Of a stretch of DNA of 64,000 nucleotides, positions 44,157-54,073 are shown piece after piece; within the stretch, counting starts at the first letter, position 1; the number at the start of each line of letters is the position of its first letter. The position numbers and the translations under genes were made by a program. Source of the stretch: Marinobacterium aestuarii (lineage in GTDB: Bacteria > Pseudomonadota > Gammaproteobacteria > Pseudomonadales > Balneatricaceae); the NCBI RefSeq assembly GCF_001651805.1, contig NZ_CP015839.1, positions 4,278,001 through 4,342,000 on the forward strand. The letters are read 5' to 3'. The notes below the pieces were generated by a model, which saw nothing but the letters and a program-made list of their open reading frames with translations, had not been told where the DNA came from and searched no databases.

Positions 44157-44631
44157 CAGTGGTTCCACCGGTTTTCCAGCCCCTGGCCAGCAACGCGAAG
44201 CGCCCTGCAGCCATGGCAGACCTGGCGTCCTAATGTCGAAAGATTCGGGTGTGTCATGCTGTTCTCTCTCGCTGTTACAGGTTGTTGAGTTAGACCAAAG
44301 ACATACGACATCCTACGACAACACCGATAACAGTCAATAGTTGTATGACAACAAAAATATAACTACCAATGGCCAGATCACATCAGCCGACGCATCATAA
44401 AACCCATTAAATAAATAAAAATCATGCAGTTATATAAAAACAAACATATAAAAACACTCTATTACAATTAAACAAGTCGGAAAATAAAGTTAATATGACA
44501 TCACATAACTGTTGTTCATCATACAACTACATGCTACAACATAATGGCAACAGATCAGGCGCAACCAGCGGGCACCAAAATGCCCCTTGGGCGCCGGATT
44601 TCCCGACCGACTCTCACCCGGAGCAAGAACA
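44157..44631. promoter_or_regulatory. Divergent control region between gci and the TRAP operon
   Basis: 475 bp, AT-rich. It holds the palindrome GTTGTATGACAAC (44340-44352), a related CTACGACAAC just left of it (about 44313-44322) and CATCATACAAC (44517-44527, which is GTTGTATGATG on the other strand). The same 11-mer CATCATACAAC occurs at 60458-60468. TTGT-N3-ACAA fits the half-site geometry of FCD-type GntR operators. No gene is seen here. Confidence 0.55.
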
Positions 44632-45612
44632 ATGATAAAACGCTTTGCAGGCAAAGCCGTCTGCCTCACCACGCTGATGTCCGGCCTTCTTCTCACCAGT
44701 GCGGCTCAGGCCGACCTTAAGGGCTGGAACGGCCATCCACCGGATTACCCTGTGTCCGTTGCCATGGATCAATTCGGCAAGCTGGTGTCCGAGCGCACCG
44801 ACGGACGCATTGGCGTCAAAACCTACCATTCGGCCCAGCTGGGCGAACAGGATGACGCCATCGAGCAGATTCAGTTCGGGGGTATCGATTTCGCTGTCTT
44901 TAACCTGGTGCCGCTGAACAACATAGTGCCGCAAACCCAGGCGACCACCCTACCCTACGCCTTCAAATCCGTTGAGCACATGCACCGCGTTATGGATGGC
45001 CCGGTTGGCGCCGATATAGCCGCAGCCATGGAGTCGGCCAACCTGGTGGGGCTGGCCTGGTACGACAGCGGCGCCCGTTCCTTCTATGCCAACAAGCCAC
45101 TGAACTCGATTCAGGACCTCAAGGGCGTGAAGATTCGCGTGCAGAACTCCGACGTCAACGTCGCCATGGTCGAAGCGCTGGGCGCCAACGCAACGCCCAT
45201 CCCCTACGGTGAGGTCTACACGGCGATCCAGTCGGGTGTGGTGGATGGCGCCGAAAACAACTGGCCCTCCTACGAGTCCAGTGGCCACTACGAGGCGGCG
45301 AAACACTATATCCTCGACCAGCACACCATCGTGCCCGAGGTCTTTGTGGTTAATAAAGGCACCTGGGACAAGCTGAGTGCTGAGGACAAGGAAATTGTCC
45401 GCACAGCGGCACTCGAAAGTGCCCAGCTGCAGCGCACACTCTGGGCCGAACGCGAAGCCAAGTCCGAAGAACTCGTGCGTGCAGCGGGTAATACCATCGT
45501 CGAGCTTGAGGACAAGAGCGCCTTTATTGATGCCATGAAGCCGGTCTACGAGCAGTTCGCCAGCGACCCTAAGGTACGCAGCATTCTCGACAGGATTCAG
45601 GCGGTCGAATAA
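44632..45612 (+). CDS. TRAP transporter substrate-binding protein DctP-type
   Basis: 326 residues, signal peptide (KAVCLTTLMSGLLLTSAAQA), then the DctP fold with VKIRVQNSDVNV (the conserved arginine that binds the carboxylate) and GEVYTAIQSGVVDGAENNWPSYESSGH. It binds a carboxylic acid in the periplasm; next to uronate dehydrogenase the ligand is probably galacturonate or glucuronate. ATG 44632 has GGAGC 8 bases upstream. First gene of the run dctP-dctQ-dctM-udh. Confidence 0.92.
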   Translation: MIKRFAGKAVCLTTLMSGLLLTSAAQADLKGWNGHPPDYPVSVAMDQFGKLVSERTDGRIGVKTYHSAQLGEQDDAIEQIQFGGIDFAVFNLVPLNNIVPQTQATTLPYAFKSVEHMHRVMDGPVGADIAAAMESANLVGLAWYDSGARSFYANKPLNSIQDLKGVKIRVQNSDVNVAMVEALGANATPIPYGEVYTAIQSGVVDGAENNWPSYESSGHYEAAKHYILDQHTIVPEVFVVNKGTWDKLSAEDKEIVRTAALESAQLQRTLWAEREAKSEELVRAAGNTIVELEDKSAFIDAMKPVYEQFASDPKVRSILDRIQAVE

Positions 45613-45694
45613 AGCCCTGTGTCAAAATTCACTCCCTGGTTTACCGGGCAGCCTTCGCCGCCCGGCAAACCTTTCAGCACAGAGGTGACCCGCT

Positions 45695-46180
45695 ATGAGC
45701 TGGAAATTCAATGACCGTATCGCCGCGGCGGTGGTCGTGGCAGGCGCTATGTCGCTGGTCGGCCTTGTTGGCCTGATCGGCTACCAGGTGTGGGGGCGCT
45801 ACGTCCTGAACGACTCGCCCACCTGGGCCGAAAGCCTGGCATTGCTACTGGTACTGATGGTGTCACTGCCGGTTGCGGCCCTGGGGCTGCGCGAGAACTT
45901 TCACCTTGGCATTTCCTTTGTCCTGGACAGGCTCTCGCCCAAATTAAAGCGCTACGTCGAATACAGCAACACACTGATTCTGTGTGCCTTTGGCGGCGCC
46001 ATGGCCTGGTACTCGACGGACCTGGTGATCGGCACCTGGAACCGTCAGATCCCTCTACTGGGATTACCCCAAGGCCTCAAATACCTGCCGCTGGTAATCT
46101 GCGGCGTCCTGATTGTTCTGTTTATGCTCGAGCGCCTGGCGGATTTATCCAAGGCCCGCGCTTCGAACGAGGAAAGCTGA
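45695..46180 (+). CDS. TRAP transporter small permease DctQ-type
   Basis: 161 residues with four hydrophobic segments and the DctQ marks VWGRYVLNDSPTWAESLALLLVLMVSLP and ENFHLGISFVLDRLSP. Inner-membrane partner of the large permease, which begins 1 bp after its stop. AGAGGTGA precedes the start. Confidence 0.88.
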   Translation: MSWKFNDRIAAAVVVAGAMSLVGLVGLIGYQVWGRYVLNDSPTWAESLALLLVLMVSLPVAALGLRENFHLGISFVLDRLSPKLKRYVEYSNTLILCAFGGAMAWYSTDLVIGTWNRQIPLLGLPQGLKYLPLVICGVLIVLFMLERLADLSKARASNEES

Positions 46181-46181
46181 T

Positions 46182-47462
46182 ATGGGTTTGCTGGTTTTAT
46201 TGGGCGTGTTTATGCTGGCAATGCTCACCGGCATACCCATCGCTTTTGCGCTGGGCATTGCCGCCTTTGCCGCCGCCCTGATGGAAGGGCTGCCTGAGCT
46301 GATCGTGTTTCAGCGCATGGTGTCCGGCATGAGCGGTTTTACCCTGCTGGCCATTCCTTTTTTTGTGTTCGCCGGTGAACTGATGATGCACGGCGGCATA
46401 GCACTGCGCCTGGTTCGCTTTGCAGAAACCCTGGTAGGCCAGGTGCGCGGCGGCCTTGGGGTCGTCAATGTGCTCAGCTCGATGCTGTTCGGCGGCATCT
46501 CGGGCTCGGCGGTCGCAGATACCTCGGCACTGGGATCGGTGATGATCCCGATGATGCGCGAAAAGGGTTATCCAGACGACTACTCGGTCAATGTGACCGT
46601 CACCTCGTCGATTGCCGGCATCATGATTCCGCCCAGTCACAACATGATTCTTTACGCCCTCGCCGCCGGTGGCGGTATCTCCATTCCCGCGCTCTTCCTG
46701 GCCGGCATAGTGCCGGGCATACTGATGTGCGTCATTCTGGCCCTCGCGGCCTACGTGATCGCCGTGCGTGAAGGCTACCCGTCGAGCAAGTTTCCGGGAT
46801 GGCGCCTGGTACTGATTTCGGCGGCATCCGCCCTGCCCGGATTCATGACCGCTGTAGTGATCATCGGTGGTGTGCTATCCGGCATCTTTACCGTAACCGA
46901 GTCGGCCGCGATCGGGGCTATCTGGGCCCTGCTGGTCACGCTGATCATCTACCGCTCCCTCAGCTGGGAGGCCTTCAGGACGAGCCTGACGCAGTCGATT
47001 CGCACCACTTCGCTGGTCATGATTCTGGTCGGTGCCGCAACCGCCTTTGCCTACTTCCTGGCGCTCTACCAGGTGCCGGAAAAAATCATGGAGCTCATGC
47101 TGTCGATCTCGGACAGCAAGATCATGATTCTGCTGATGGTGAATATTGCCCTGCTGATTCTGGGCATGTTCATGGATATGGCGGCACTGATACTGATATG
47201 CACGCCCATATTCCTGCCGGTGGTACGGGAATACGGCATGGACCCCGTCCAATTCGGCATGGTGCTGATGATGAACCTTGGGCTGGGGCTGACGACGCCA
47301 CCGGTGGGGGGCTGCCTCTTTGTCGGCTGCGCCGTTGCCAAGGTGCGTATTGAAAGCGTGCTCAAGACGATCTGGCCTTTCTATATGGCGATTCTGGTGG
47401 CCCTGCTGCTCACCACCTATGTGCCGGCCATTTCGCTCACTCTGCCCAATCTGTTCCTGTAG
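46182..47462 (+). CDS. TRAP transporter large permease DctM-type
   Basis: 426 residues, about 12 membrane segments, with typical DctM signatures LAIPFFVFAGELMMHGGIA, GGISGSAVADTSALGSVMIP, TVTSSIAGIMIPPSHNMILYA and MVLMMNLGLGLTTPPVGGCLF. Sodium-coupled uptake with the binding protein. The ATG at 46182 immediately follows the small-permease stop; upstream in-frame codons overlap that gene. Eight bases separate it from udh. Confidence 0.93.
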   Translation: MGLLVLLGVFMLAMLTGIPIAFALGIAAFAAALMEGLPELIVFQRMVSGMSGFTLLAIPFFVFAGELMMHGGIALRLVRFAETLVGQVRGGLGVVNVLSSMLFGGISGSAVADTSALGSVMIPMMREKGYPDDYSVNVTVTSSIAGIMIPPSHNMILYALAAGGGISIPALFLAGIVPGILMCVILALAAYVIAVREGYPSSKFPGWRLVLISAASALPGFMTAVVIIGGVLSGIFTVTESAAIGAIWALLVTLIIYRSLSWEAFRTSLTQSIRTTSLVMILVGAATAFAYFLALYQVPEKIMELMLSISDSKIMILLMVNIALLILGMFMDMAALILICTPIFLPVVREYGMDPVQFGMVLMMNLGLGLTTPPVGGCLFVGCAVAKVRIESVLKTIWPFYMAILVALLLTTYVPAISLTLPNLFL

Positions 47463-47470
47463 GAGATCCA

Positions 47471-48274
47471 ATGTTAAAGCGACTGCTTATTACCGGCGCC
47501 GCCGGCGGCCTGGGCCAGCTGGCACGTGAAAACCTGGGCGACCTGGCGCAGCACCTGCGGCTGAGCGATATCAGCCCGCTGCAGGCGACATCGCCACAGG
47601 AAGAAATCATGTGCGGCGACCTGAGCGACGCGGCCTTCGTCAGCCAGCTGGTCGAAGGCTGCGATGGCATACTGCACCTGGGCGGCGTCTCGGTCGAGAA
47701 TCACTTCGAGGCGATTCTCAGCGCCAATATTATTGGTGTGCATAACCTCTACAGTGCCGCCCAGCAACACGGCCAGCCACGCATCCTGTTTGCCAGTTCC
47801 AACCACACCATCGGTTTCCATTCGCCATCAACACGCTTGGACGCCAGCTCGGTGACGCGCCCCGACAGCTATTACGGCGTATCCAAGTGTTTTGGGGAAG
47901 CCGTGGCGAGCCTGTATTACGACAAGCTAGGGCAGGAAACCGCCATAGTGCGCATTGGCTCCTGTTTTCCCGAGCCCCAGGATGTTCGCATGCTGAGCAC
48001 CTGGTTCAGCCCGGATGATTTTCTGGCGCTGATCAGACGCGTGTTCACCATAGACACACTCGGCTGCCCGGTGATCTACGGCGTATCCGCCAACAGGGAC
48101 GCCTGGTGGGACAACCATGAAATCGATCATCTCGGCTGGAAACCAAAAGACAGTTCAGAGGCATACCGCGCCCAAGTGGAAGCCAGGGCGACGGCGCAAG
48201 GCGGGGAAGCGGACAGCCAGCCCCAGTTTCAGGGCGGAGCCTTTGCAACGGCTGCGCTAATTACGAAAAGCTGA
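47471..48274 (+). CDS. udh: Uronate dehydrogenase
   Basis: 267 residues, short-chain (extended) dehydrogenase fold. The cofactor motif is TGAAGGLG and the active site SYYGVSKCFGE (YxxxK), with LRLSDISPL, LHLGGVSVE, FASSNHTIGFH, RIGSCFPEPQDVRMLSTW and WWDNHEIDHLGW-KPKDSSE all as in the known Pseudomonas/Agrobacterium Udh. It oxidises galacturonate or glucuronate to the aldaro-1,5-lactone with NAD. AGGAGATCCA precedes the start. Last gene of the TRAP operon; a terminator-like hairpin follows. Confidence 0.93.
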   Translation: MLKRLLITGAAGGLGQLARENLGDLAQHLRLSDISPLQATSPQEEIMCGDLSDAAFVSQLVEGCDGILHLGGVSVENHFEAILSANIIGVHNLYSAAQQHGQPRILFASSNHTIGFHSPSTRLDASSVTRPDSYYGVSKCFGEAVASLYYDKLGQETAIVRIGSCFPEPQDVRMLSTWFSPDDFLALIRRVFTIDTLGCPVIYGVSANRDAWWDNHEIDHLGWKPKDSSEAYRAQVEARATAQGGEADSQPQFQGGAFATAALITKS

Positions 48275-48290
48275 GCGTCACCTCTCTCCT

Positions 48291-48315
48291 GCCGCCCCCT
48301 GCGGCGGGGTTTTTA
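48291..48315 (+). terminator. Terminator after udh
   Basis: GCCGC / GCGGC stem in a GC-rich stretch followed by GGGG and five T (48311-48315), about 20 bp after the udh stop. Confidence 0.65.
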
Positions 48316-48397
48316 CGTTTCAAGACCCTGCTGCGACAGGCGTACGTCTGTAGGCGTAAAGCTTAGCCGGCACGCAATGATTGAAGAGACCGAATTG

Positions 48398-49027
48398 ATG
48401 AAAACTGTGCTGTGCTATGGAGACTCCAACACCTGGGGACAACGCCCGGATGGCCCCGGGCGCCATGCGCTTGATGAACGCTGGCCCGGGGTAATGGCCA
48501 CCGAACTGGGCGCAGGCTGGCGCGTTCTGGTGGAAGGTCTGGGTGGGCGCACCACCCTGTTCAACGACCCCATCGACGGCGCACACCTCAATGGTCTGAA
48601 CTACCTGACGCCCTGCCTGGCATCCCAGAAGCCGATCGACCTGGTCATCATCATGCTGGGCACCAATGACCTTAAACACCGCTTCGGCGTATTGCCGGAT
48701 GATATCGCCCGCGCCGCCGGCAAACTGGTGCAGCAGGTACAGCAAAGCGACGCCGGATTACAGGATAGCGCCCCCGCCGTGCTGCTGATCGCGCCGCCCC
48801 CCATACGGGAAGTCGGCGCGACGGGCACCCGCTTTAGCGGCGGGCAGCACAAGTCCCAGCAATTCAAGACTACCTATGCCAGGGTAGCGGCAGAACTGCA
48901 GTGCCACTTCCTGGATGCAGGCCGCCATATCGAAATCTCGCCCGTCGATGGTATCCATCTGGACCTGGAGGCGCACCGAACTCTCGGCGCAGTCGTCGCC
49001 GGCCAGGTGCGTAACCTGCTCAGCTGA
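48398..49027 (+). CDS. SGNH/GDSL hydrolase
   Basis: 209 residues with block I GDSNTWG, block III-like MLGTNDLKHRFG and the catalytic DGIHLD at the C-terminus. The fold is that of SGNH esterases and arylesterases. No signal peptide, so cytoplasmic. The family includes acyl-ester and lactone-acting enzymes; next to udh a role on an acylated uronate or on aldarolactone is possible but unproven. ATG 48398 is preferred; ATG 48377 in frame is an alternative. Confidence 0.82.
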   Translation: MKTVLCYGDSNTWGQRPDGPGRHALDERWPGVMATELGAGWRVLVEGLGGRTTLFNDPIDGAHLNGLNYLTPCLASQKPIDLVIIMLGTNDLKHRFGVLPDDIARAAGKLVQQVQQSDAGLQDSAPAVLLIAPPPIREVGATGTRFSGGQHKSQQFKTTYARVAAELQCHFLDAGRHIEISPVDGIHLDLEAHRTLGAVVAGQVRNLLS

Positions 49028-49049
49028 GATGTTGCAGCCGACAACACGC

Positions 49050-49079
49050 AAAAATGCCCGTCGCCAGAGGCGCGGGCAT
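49050..49079 (-). terminator. Terminator between the SGNH gene and gudD
   Basis: ATGCCCG / CGGGCAT with additional CGCC / GGCG pairing, preceded by five A on the plus strand, which gives a U-run for leftward transcripts. It ends the gudD-side run. Confidence 0.75.
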
Positions 49080-49146
49080 GGGGTCATTAGAAGCAACAGA
49101 GACTAAGCGGCGCCAGGGCATCGCCTAAACCCGAGCCTGCGCAGTC

Positions 49147-50487
49147 CTAACGCACAAGCGCTGAACGTTTGGGGTCGAACTTCCAGCCAGGAATCAGATG
49201 CTGCATGACCACACCGTCATTGCGATCGCCCGAGGGCAGCGCCTTGTAGAGTGCGTGTGCCTTGGCAATGCGTTCCATATCCACCGCTATACCCAGTCCC
49301 GGCGCATCGCTGACGGTGATCCTGCCACCTTCGATACGGTGCGGCTCCAGCGTCAGCTGCTGGCCATCCTGCCATATCCAGTGCGTGTCCAGCGCCGTGG
49401 TCTTGCCCACTGCGGCTGCCCCAACGTGGGCAAACATGGCCAGTGAAATATCGAAATGGTTATTGGAATGGGAACCCCAGGTCATGCCCCACTCCTTGCA
49501 CATCTGGGAAACACGCACGGCACCGGACAGCGTCCAGAAATGCGGATCCGCCAAGGGTATATCGACCGCGCGTAGCGCCACGGCATGGACCATTTCACGC
49601 CAGTTTGTCGCCACCATGTTGGTTGCCACCGCAAGGCCAGTTTCGCGCCGAAACTCGGACATGATTTCCCGGCCGGAAAAGCCCTGCTCGGCGCCGCAGG
49701 GGTCTTCGGCATAGGCCAGTATTCCCTTGAGACCGGAACAGAGTTCTATCGCCTCCCGCAGGGACCAGGCGCCGTTCGGGTCAAGGGTGACCCTGGCGTC
49801 GGGGAAACGTTTTGCCAGCGCGGTAACGGCCTCGATTTCCTGCTCACCCGGCAAGACCCCGCCCTTGAGCTTGAAATCCTTGAAGCCGTAGAGGTCACGG
49901 GTGGCTTCGGCCTGCTCGATAATGCTTGCAGGCGTCAGCGCCACCTGGTTACGCAGGCGATACCACTCATGCTTGCCATCCGCGCTCGTGCGATAGTCAA
50001 TCGGCGTCTTGCTCGCATCACCCACAAAAAACAGATAGCCCAGCACCTCAACCTGGTCACGCTGCTTGCCGTTACCCAGCAATTCAGCGACCGGCACGCC
50101 CAGGTGCTGGCCCAGCAGGTCCAGCAGAGCCGCTTCAAGCGCCGCCACCGCATTGATGCGCAGCTCGAAGGTCCAGGCACCTTTGCCAAAGGCTTCAAAA
50201 TCAGCGTTTTGGCTGGCCGACTGTACCGCCGTAACCATCGCATTCATTTTCCCGATCGACTGGCCCATCAGCTGGGGCTCAAAGCTTTCGAGGGAGCGCA
50301 AAATGGTGGCGCCACCGGGCGCCTCACCAACGCCGATATTGCCCGAGCTATCGGTAATCAGCAGGATGTTACGGGTAAAGTAGGGGGCGTGAGCTCCCCC
50401 TATGTTCATCAGCATGCTGTCCTGCCCCGCCACCGGTATCACTTTCACATCGACGATCTTCGGCGTCTGCTCGCATTGCGCTACCAT
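49147..50487 (-). CDS. gudD: Glucarate dehydratase
   Basis: 446 residues, enolase superfamily, usual GudD length. It has [32 protein letters not shown] (KxK region), [29 protein letters not shown], and [15 protein letters not shown] with the catalytic histidine. It dehydrates D-glucarate (and L-idarate) to 5-dehydro-4-deoxyglucarate. It is the last gene of the ten-gene leftward run from 60180 and lies 84 bp after the YiaK-type gene. Confidence 0.95.
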   Translation of the reverse strand: MVAQCEQTPKIVDVKVIPVAGQDSMLMNIGGAHAPYFTRNILLITDSSGNIGVGEAPGGATILRSLESFEPQLMGQSIGKMNAMVTAVQSASQNADFEAFGKGAWTFELRINAVAALEAALLDLLGQHLGVPVAELLGNGKQRDQVEVLGYLFFVGDASKTPIDYRTSADGKHEWYRLRNQVALTPASIIEQAEATRDLYGFKDFKLKGGVLPGEQEIEAVTALAKRFPDARVTLDPNGAWSLREAIELCSGLKGILAYAEDPCGAEQGFSGREIMSEFRRETGLAVATNMVATNWREMVHAVALRAVDIPLADPHFWTLSGAVRVSQMCKEWGMTWGSHSNNHFDISLAMFAHVGAAAVGKTTALDTHWIWQDGQQLTLEPHRIEGGRITVSDAPGLGIAVDMERIAKAHALYKALPSGDRNDGVVMQHLIPGWKFDPKRSALVR

Positions 50488-50571
50488 CCTTCACCTCTTG
50501 CTTGTTGTTTGAGTTCGAATTAACGCATGCCGCTGCCAAACGGCGTGGCACAGCCTGCGGGGGGATCCGGC

Positions 50572-51597
50572 TCAGGCTTCAGCCAGCGCCTGCACCTGCG
50601 CCCAGACAGCCTCGTCCACCGGCACTCCGTGCTGCCGGTTGTCTTCCCGCCGCTGCCAGGTGGAGGCGCCCGGATACAAAACCCTGCCGTCGACCTCGGC
50701 CGGCTGCGAGGCCTGCACATAGTCAGCCACACTGTTGGCGATCTGTTCGGCAACGGCGGCACCGCCAAGCTGACGCGGATCGAACAGCATGAACACCTGG
50801 CTGGCGCCGGTGCCGCTGCCCTGCTTTATCTGGTCGATTTGATTGGTTGCCATCCCCTGGGACAGTAAGGCCGCCATGGCATCGAGCATGATGGTCAGGC
50901 CGGAGCCCTTCCAGTAGCCCGTGGGAAGAATACGCCGCGAGACCTCGATGGCACCGGGATCGTGCGTCAGACGCCCAGCGCTGTCGTAGCCCCCGGCGTA
51001 GGCCAGCTGCTGCTCCTGCAACCGGGTGCTTTGCAGCTTGCCGTAGGAGTATTGGGACATGGCCATATCCAGCACCAGTGGGCCTTCTGCTCGGGGTACG
51101 GCGATCACCAGCGGGTTATTCCCCACTCGACAATCTGCCGCGCCCCAGGCCGGCATACAGGATTCGGTATTGGTCCAGCAAATGGATGCAAAGCCCTGCT
51201 GCGCTGCGTGCCAGCCGTAACTGCCGCCGCGCATCCAGTGTGTGGTGTTGCGCAGCGCAACGATACCGACCCCCTGGGCCCGGGCCATTTCCATCGCCCG
51301 CCCTGTGGCAAAAAGCGCATTGGTGACACCAACGCCCTGGTGGCCGTCATACACTTCGATGGCCCCCAGGGTACTGACAGGGGTTGGCTCGGCGGCTATA
51401 TCAATCCAGCCCTTACCGACGTATTCGACAAAACGGGGCACGCGATTCAGGCCATGGGAATTGACACCATCACAGCTGCTGGATGCATGCACCCGGGCGC
51501 ACTGCAGTGCCTTTTGCGGACTGAGCCCGGCCCTTAACAGAGCCTGCTCAATTGTGCGTTCCAGCTCGTCCAACTGTATTCTGATCATTCTCTGCAT
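50572..51597 (-). CDS. YiaK-type 2,3-diketo-L-gulonate reductase / LDH2-family dehydrogenase
   Basis: 341 residues of the malate/L-lactate dehydrogenase (LDH2) family, with SSSCDGVNSHGLNRVPRFVEY, RNTTHWMRGGSYGWHAA, CWTNTESCMPAWGA and SGLTIMLDAMAALLS. The NTTHWMRGGSYGW segment is that of YiaK. The enzyme reduces a 2-keto acid with NAD(P)H. In this context it may act on a keto-sugar acid. The start is taken at 51597; ATG 51588 (MIRIQLDEL) is an equally good protein start. 32 bp after the D-2-hydroxyacid dehydrogenase. Confidence 0.85.
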   Translation of the reverse strand: MQRMIRIQLDELERTIEQALLRAGLSPQKALQCARVHASSSCDGVNSHGLNRVPRFVEYVGKGWIDIAAEPTPVSTLGAIEVYDGHQGVGVTNALFATGRAMEMARAQGVGIVALRNTTHWMRGGSYGWHAAQQGFASICWTNTESCMPAWGAADCRVGNNPLVIAVPRAEGPLVLDMAMSQYSYGKLQSTRLQEQQLAYAGGYDSAGRLTHDPGAIEVSRRILPTGYWKGSGLTIMLDAMAALLSQGMATNQIDQIKQGSGTGASQVFMLFDPRQLGGAAVAEQIANSVADYVQASQPAEVDGRVLYPGASTWQRREDNRQHGVPVDEAVWAQVQALAEA

Positions 51598-51629
51598 CCA
51601 TAGATTTGGATAATGTAAGCCGCGGTCTT

Positions 51630-52571
51630 TCAGAGCACCGGGGTCATCAGCTCGCCACGGCTGATAAAGCTCGCCAGATTATCAAACACCAGTGCTTCCA
51701 TCTGCTGACGCGTTTCCTGGGTACCGCTGCCGATATGGGGCAACAGCACCAGCTGTGGCAGGTCCAGCAGTTCGGCCGGTACCTGCGGCTCCTCGGCAAA
51801 CACATCCAGGGCCGCGCCGCCCAGACGCCCGGCCTGCAGTAACTCCACCAGCGCCGGCTGATCCACCACTGAGCCACGGGCGACATTGATCAGGGTGCCC
51901 TTGGGCCCCAGGGCTTGCAGCACTTCGCGGTTGACCAGCCCCTCGGTGGAGGGGCCGCCAACACAGGTCAGCACCAGGTAATCGGCCCAACTCGCCAGAT
52001 CAATCAAGGAAGACTCATAGCCGTAACTGACCGTCGGATCCTCGCGCCTATTGTGGTAGCGGATTTCCATATCAAAGCCCGAGGCGCGCCGGGCAACACA
52101 GTTGCCGATACGCCCCAGACCCAGAATCCCCAGTCGCTTGCCACTGACGCGACTGCCCAGAGGAAACGGCTGCTGCCCCCAGTGTCCGCTGCGAACAAAG
52201 CGATCACCTTCGGCGATGCGCCGGGCCGACGCGATCATCAGCCCCATGGCCAGATCGGCGACACAGTCATTCAGCACGTCCGGCGTGTTGCTGACGCGGA
52301 TATTGCGGGCGCGGGCCGCATCTATATCGATCGGATCGTAACCAACGCCAAAGCTGATGATGGCCTTGAGCTTGGGCACGGCCGCCATGACATCGGCGCT
52401 GCAGCCAAAACGGCCCGAGGTCACAATAATGTCCACCTCGGCCCCATTCTCAGCCAGGAAGGCATCGCGGTCCTGCTGCTCCCAGATGCGGTGTGTTCTA
52501 TGCAGTGAACTCAGTCGATCATTGAAAGCGTCGGTCAGGGGGCCCATTTGCAGCAGTGTGGGTTTGTTCAT
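51630..52571 (-). CDS. D-2-hydroxyacid dehydrogenase, copy 1
   Basis: 313 residues with the NAD-binding motif LGILGLGRIG, the catalytic arginine in NVARGSVVD, the glutamate in FAEEPQVP and the histidine in LLPHIGSG. Hydroxypyruvate/glyoxylate reductase-like. It reduces a 2-keto acid to the D-hydroxyacid or the reverse. It is a paralogue of the gene at 54074 (shared LINVARGSVVDxPALV and DNLA ending). GAGGTGACCT precedes the start. Confidence 0.88.
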   Translation of the reverse strand: MNKPTLLQMGPLTDAFNDRLSSLHRTHRIWEQQDRDAFLAENGAEVDIIVTSGRFGCSADVMAAVPKLKAIISFGVGYDPIDIDAARARNIRVSNTPDVLNDCVADLAMGLMIASARRIAEGDRFVRSGHWGQQPFPLGSRVSGKRLGILGLGRIGNCVARRASGFDMEIRYHNRREDPTVSYGYESSLIDLASWADYLVLTCVGGPSTEGLVNREVLQALGPKGTLINVARGSVVDQPALVELLQAGRLGGAALDVFAEEPQVPAELLDLPQLVLLPHIGSGTQETRQQMEALVFDNLASFISRGELMTPVL

Positions 52572-52640
52572 AGGTCACCTCGAAGTTATGCGATTTCGTT
52601 ACCGCGAAAGTGTCGTCGCCGCGGTTCAATCTGGAACGCT

Positions 52641-53378
52641 CTAGCTCAGTCCGCGGAAAATCAGCAGCAGGGCGGCAAAACCAGACATCCAGAGCAATGC
52701 CCCGCGGTAGCGGCTGTCAAAACGCCCTCTCAGGCGCCGCGCTATATAGAGCCCCAGCAACATGGGTGGCACCATCAGCGCGGCCGTCTGAGTTTCTCGC
52801 CACCCCGCCCAGCCACTGAAATAGAGCCCCGCCAGGGAGACGATGCCGCCGAGAGCGAAGAAGGCCGACAGCGTCGGTCGGGCCTCACCTGCCAGGCGCC
52901 CCTGGTACAACATTGCCATGGGCGGCGCGCCAACCGAGGTGATGGTGGCCATGAAACCGGACAGATTAGCCATGCCAAACAGGTTGCGGCGACTAAACGC
53001 CAGCTGCCAGCCACTGAGCGACAGCAACAGCGCCGCCAGAATCAGGGCACCAAATACCAGCATGAAGAGTTTCGGGTCAGCCACGCAGGTCAGCACCAGG
53101 GTTGCCGCGAGCACCCCGGTAAAGCGCCCGGCCACCCCAACCCCCACTTCGTTCCAGCGAATCGAGGGACGCTCCTGCAGCGCGGCCCAGACCGAGGTCA
53201 GCATGCCCAGGAACAACGCCGGCACCGGCACCATCACCGGATCGATCAGCGCCAGAAAAGGCGCCGCCACCAGGCCAAAGCCCATCCCCAGCCCGGACTG
53301 CACTATGGTGCCGAAGGTGACAATCACGAAGATCGCCACCAGCATCGCCGGGGGATACATCAGTACGCTAACGTCCAT
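52641..53378 (-). CDS. TauE/SafE-family sulfite-exporter-like membrane protein
   Basis: 245 residues, about seven or eight hydrophobic segments, with the TauE features (TIVQSGLGMGFGLVAAPFLALIDPVMVP, GPRLSG-like repeat second half). Proteins of this family move sulfite, sulfoacetate or other small organosulfur or organic anions. The ATG at 53378 has AAGGAG 8 bases upstream. In the middle of the ten-gene run; transported compound unknown. Confidence 0.8.
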   Translation of the reverse strand: MDVSVLMYPPAMLVAIFVIVTFGTIVQSGLGMGFGLVAAPFLALIDPVMVPVPALFLGMLTSVWAALQERPSIRWNEVGVGVAGRFTGVLAATLVLTCVADPKLFMLVFGALILAALLLSLSGWQLAFSRRNLFGMANLSGFMATITSVGAPPMAMLYQGRLAGEARPTLSAFFALGGIVSLAGLYFSGWAGWRETQTAALMVPPMLLGLYIARRLRGRFDSRYRGALLWMSGFAALLLIFRGLS

Positions 53379-53403
53379 GCAGCAAACTCCTTCTTCGGCA
53401 GTG

Positions 53404-54051
53404 TTAACCCTGTGTTGCCGCTGCAACGTAGGGCAGCACATCGAGACTGCCGCGCCAGATCATGTCCAGCGACACATACAGAATGATCACCAGGCCGAGG
53501 TAGGCGATCCAGTGATAGCGCTGCAGCAGCCGTGCAATAAAGTTCGCGGCAAACCCCATCAGACCGATCGACAGCGCCAGACCGAACACCAGAACGGTCG
53601 GGTGTTCCCGGGCGGCCCCCGCCACGGCCAGCACGTTATCCAGCGACATTGACAGATCCGCAATAACGATCTGCATGGCAGCCTGGGGAAAGGTTTTGCT
53701 CGCAGCCGGCGCCGGGGCTTCCACCCCACTCGCGGTTTCTGCCTGCAGCAGCTGTGCCTGTCGCATTTCCTGCAGCTCGCGCCACATTTTCCAGCACACC
53801 CAGAGCAGCAGCACTCCCCCGGCCAGCAGCAGTCCAATCACTTCGAGCAGCTGGGTCGTGACAGTTGCAAACAGGATACGCAGTACCGTAGCGACAATAA
53901 TGCCCACCAGGATCGCCTTGCCCCGTTGCGCCGCAGGCAAACCTGCAGCCGCCAGGCCGATGACGATGGCGTTATCACCGGCCAGTGCCACATCAATCAT
54001 CACGACCTGAAAAAACGCCGACATTACATCTGGGGTAATCATTTCAAACAT
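53404..54051 (-). CDS. TerC/YjbE-family membrane protein
   Basis: 215 residues, about seven membrane segments, with the TerC signatures DVALAGDNAIVIGLA and IADLSMSLDNVLAVAGAA, whose acidic residues in the membrane suggest a metal site. Related proteins export manganese or metallate proteins. Between TauE and the second hydroxyacid dehydrogenase, 25 bp and 22 bp away. Its presence in a sugar-acid run is unexpected. Confidence 0.85.
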   Translation of the reverse strand: MFEMITPDVMSAFFQVVMIDVALAGDNAIVIGLAAAGLPAAQRGKAILVGIIVATVLRILFATVTTQLLEVIGLLLAGGVLLLWVCWKMWRELQEMRQAQLLQAETASGVEAPAPAASKTFPQAAMQIVIADLSMSLDNVLAVAGAAREHPTVLVFGLALSIGLMGFAANFIARLLQRYHWIAYLGLVIILYVSLDMIWRGSLDVLPYVAAATQG

Positions 54052-54073
54052 GGTGCAGCCTCCACCGCCTCGT

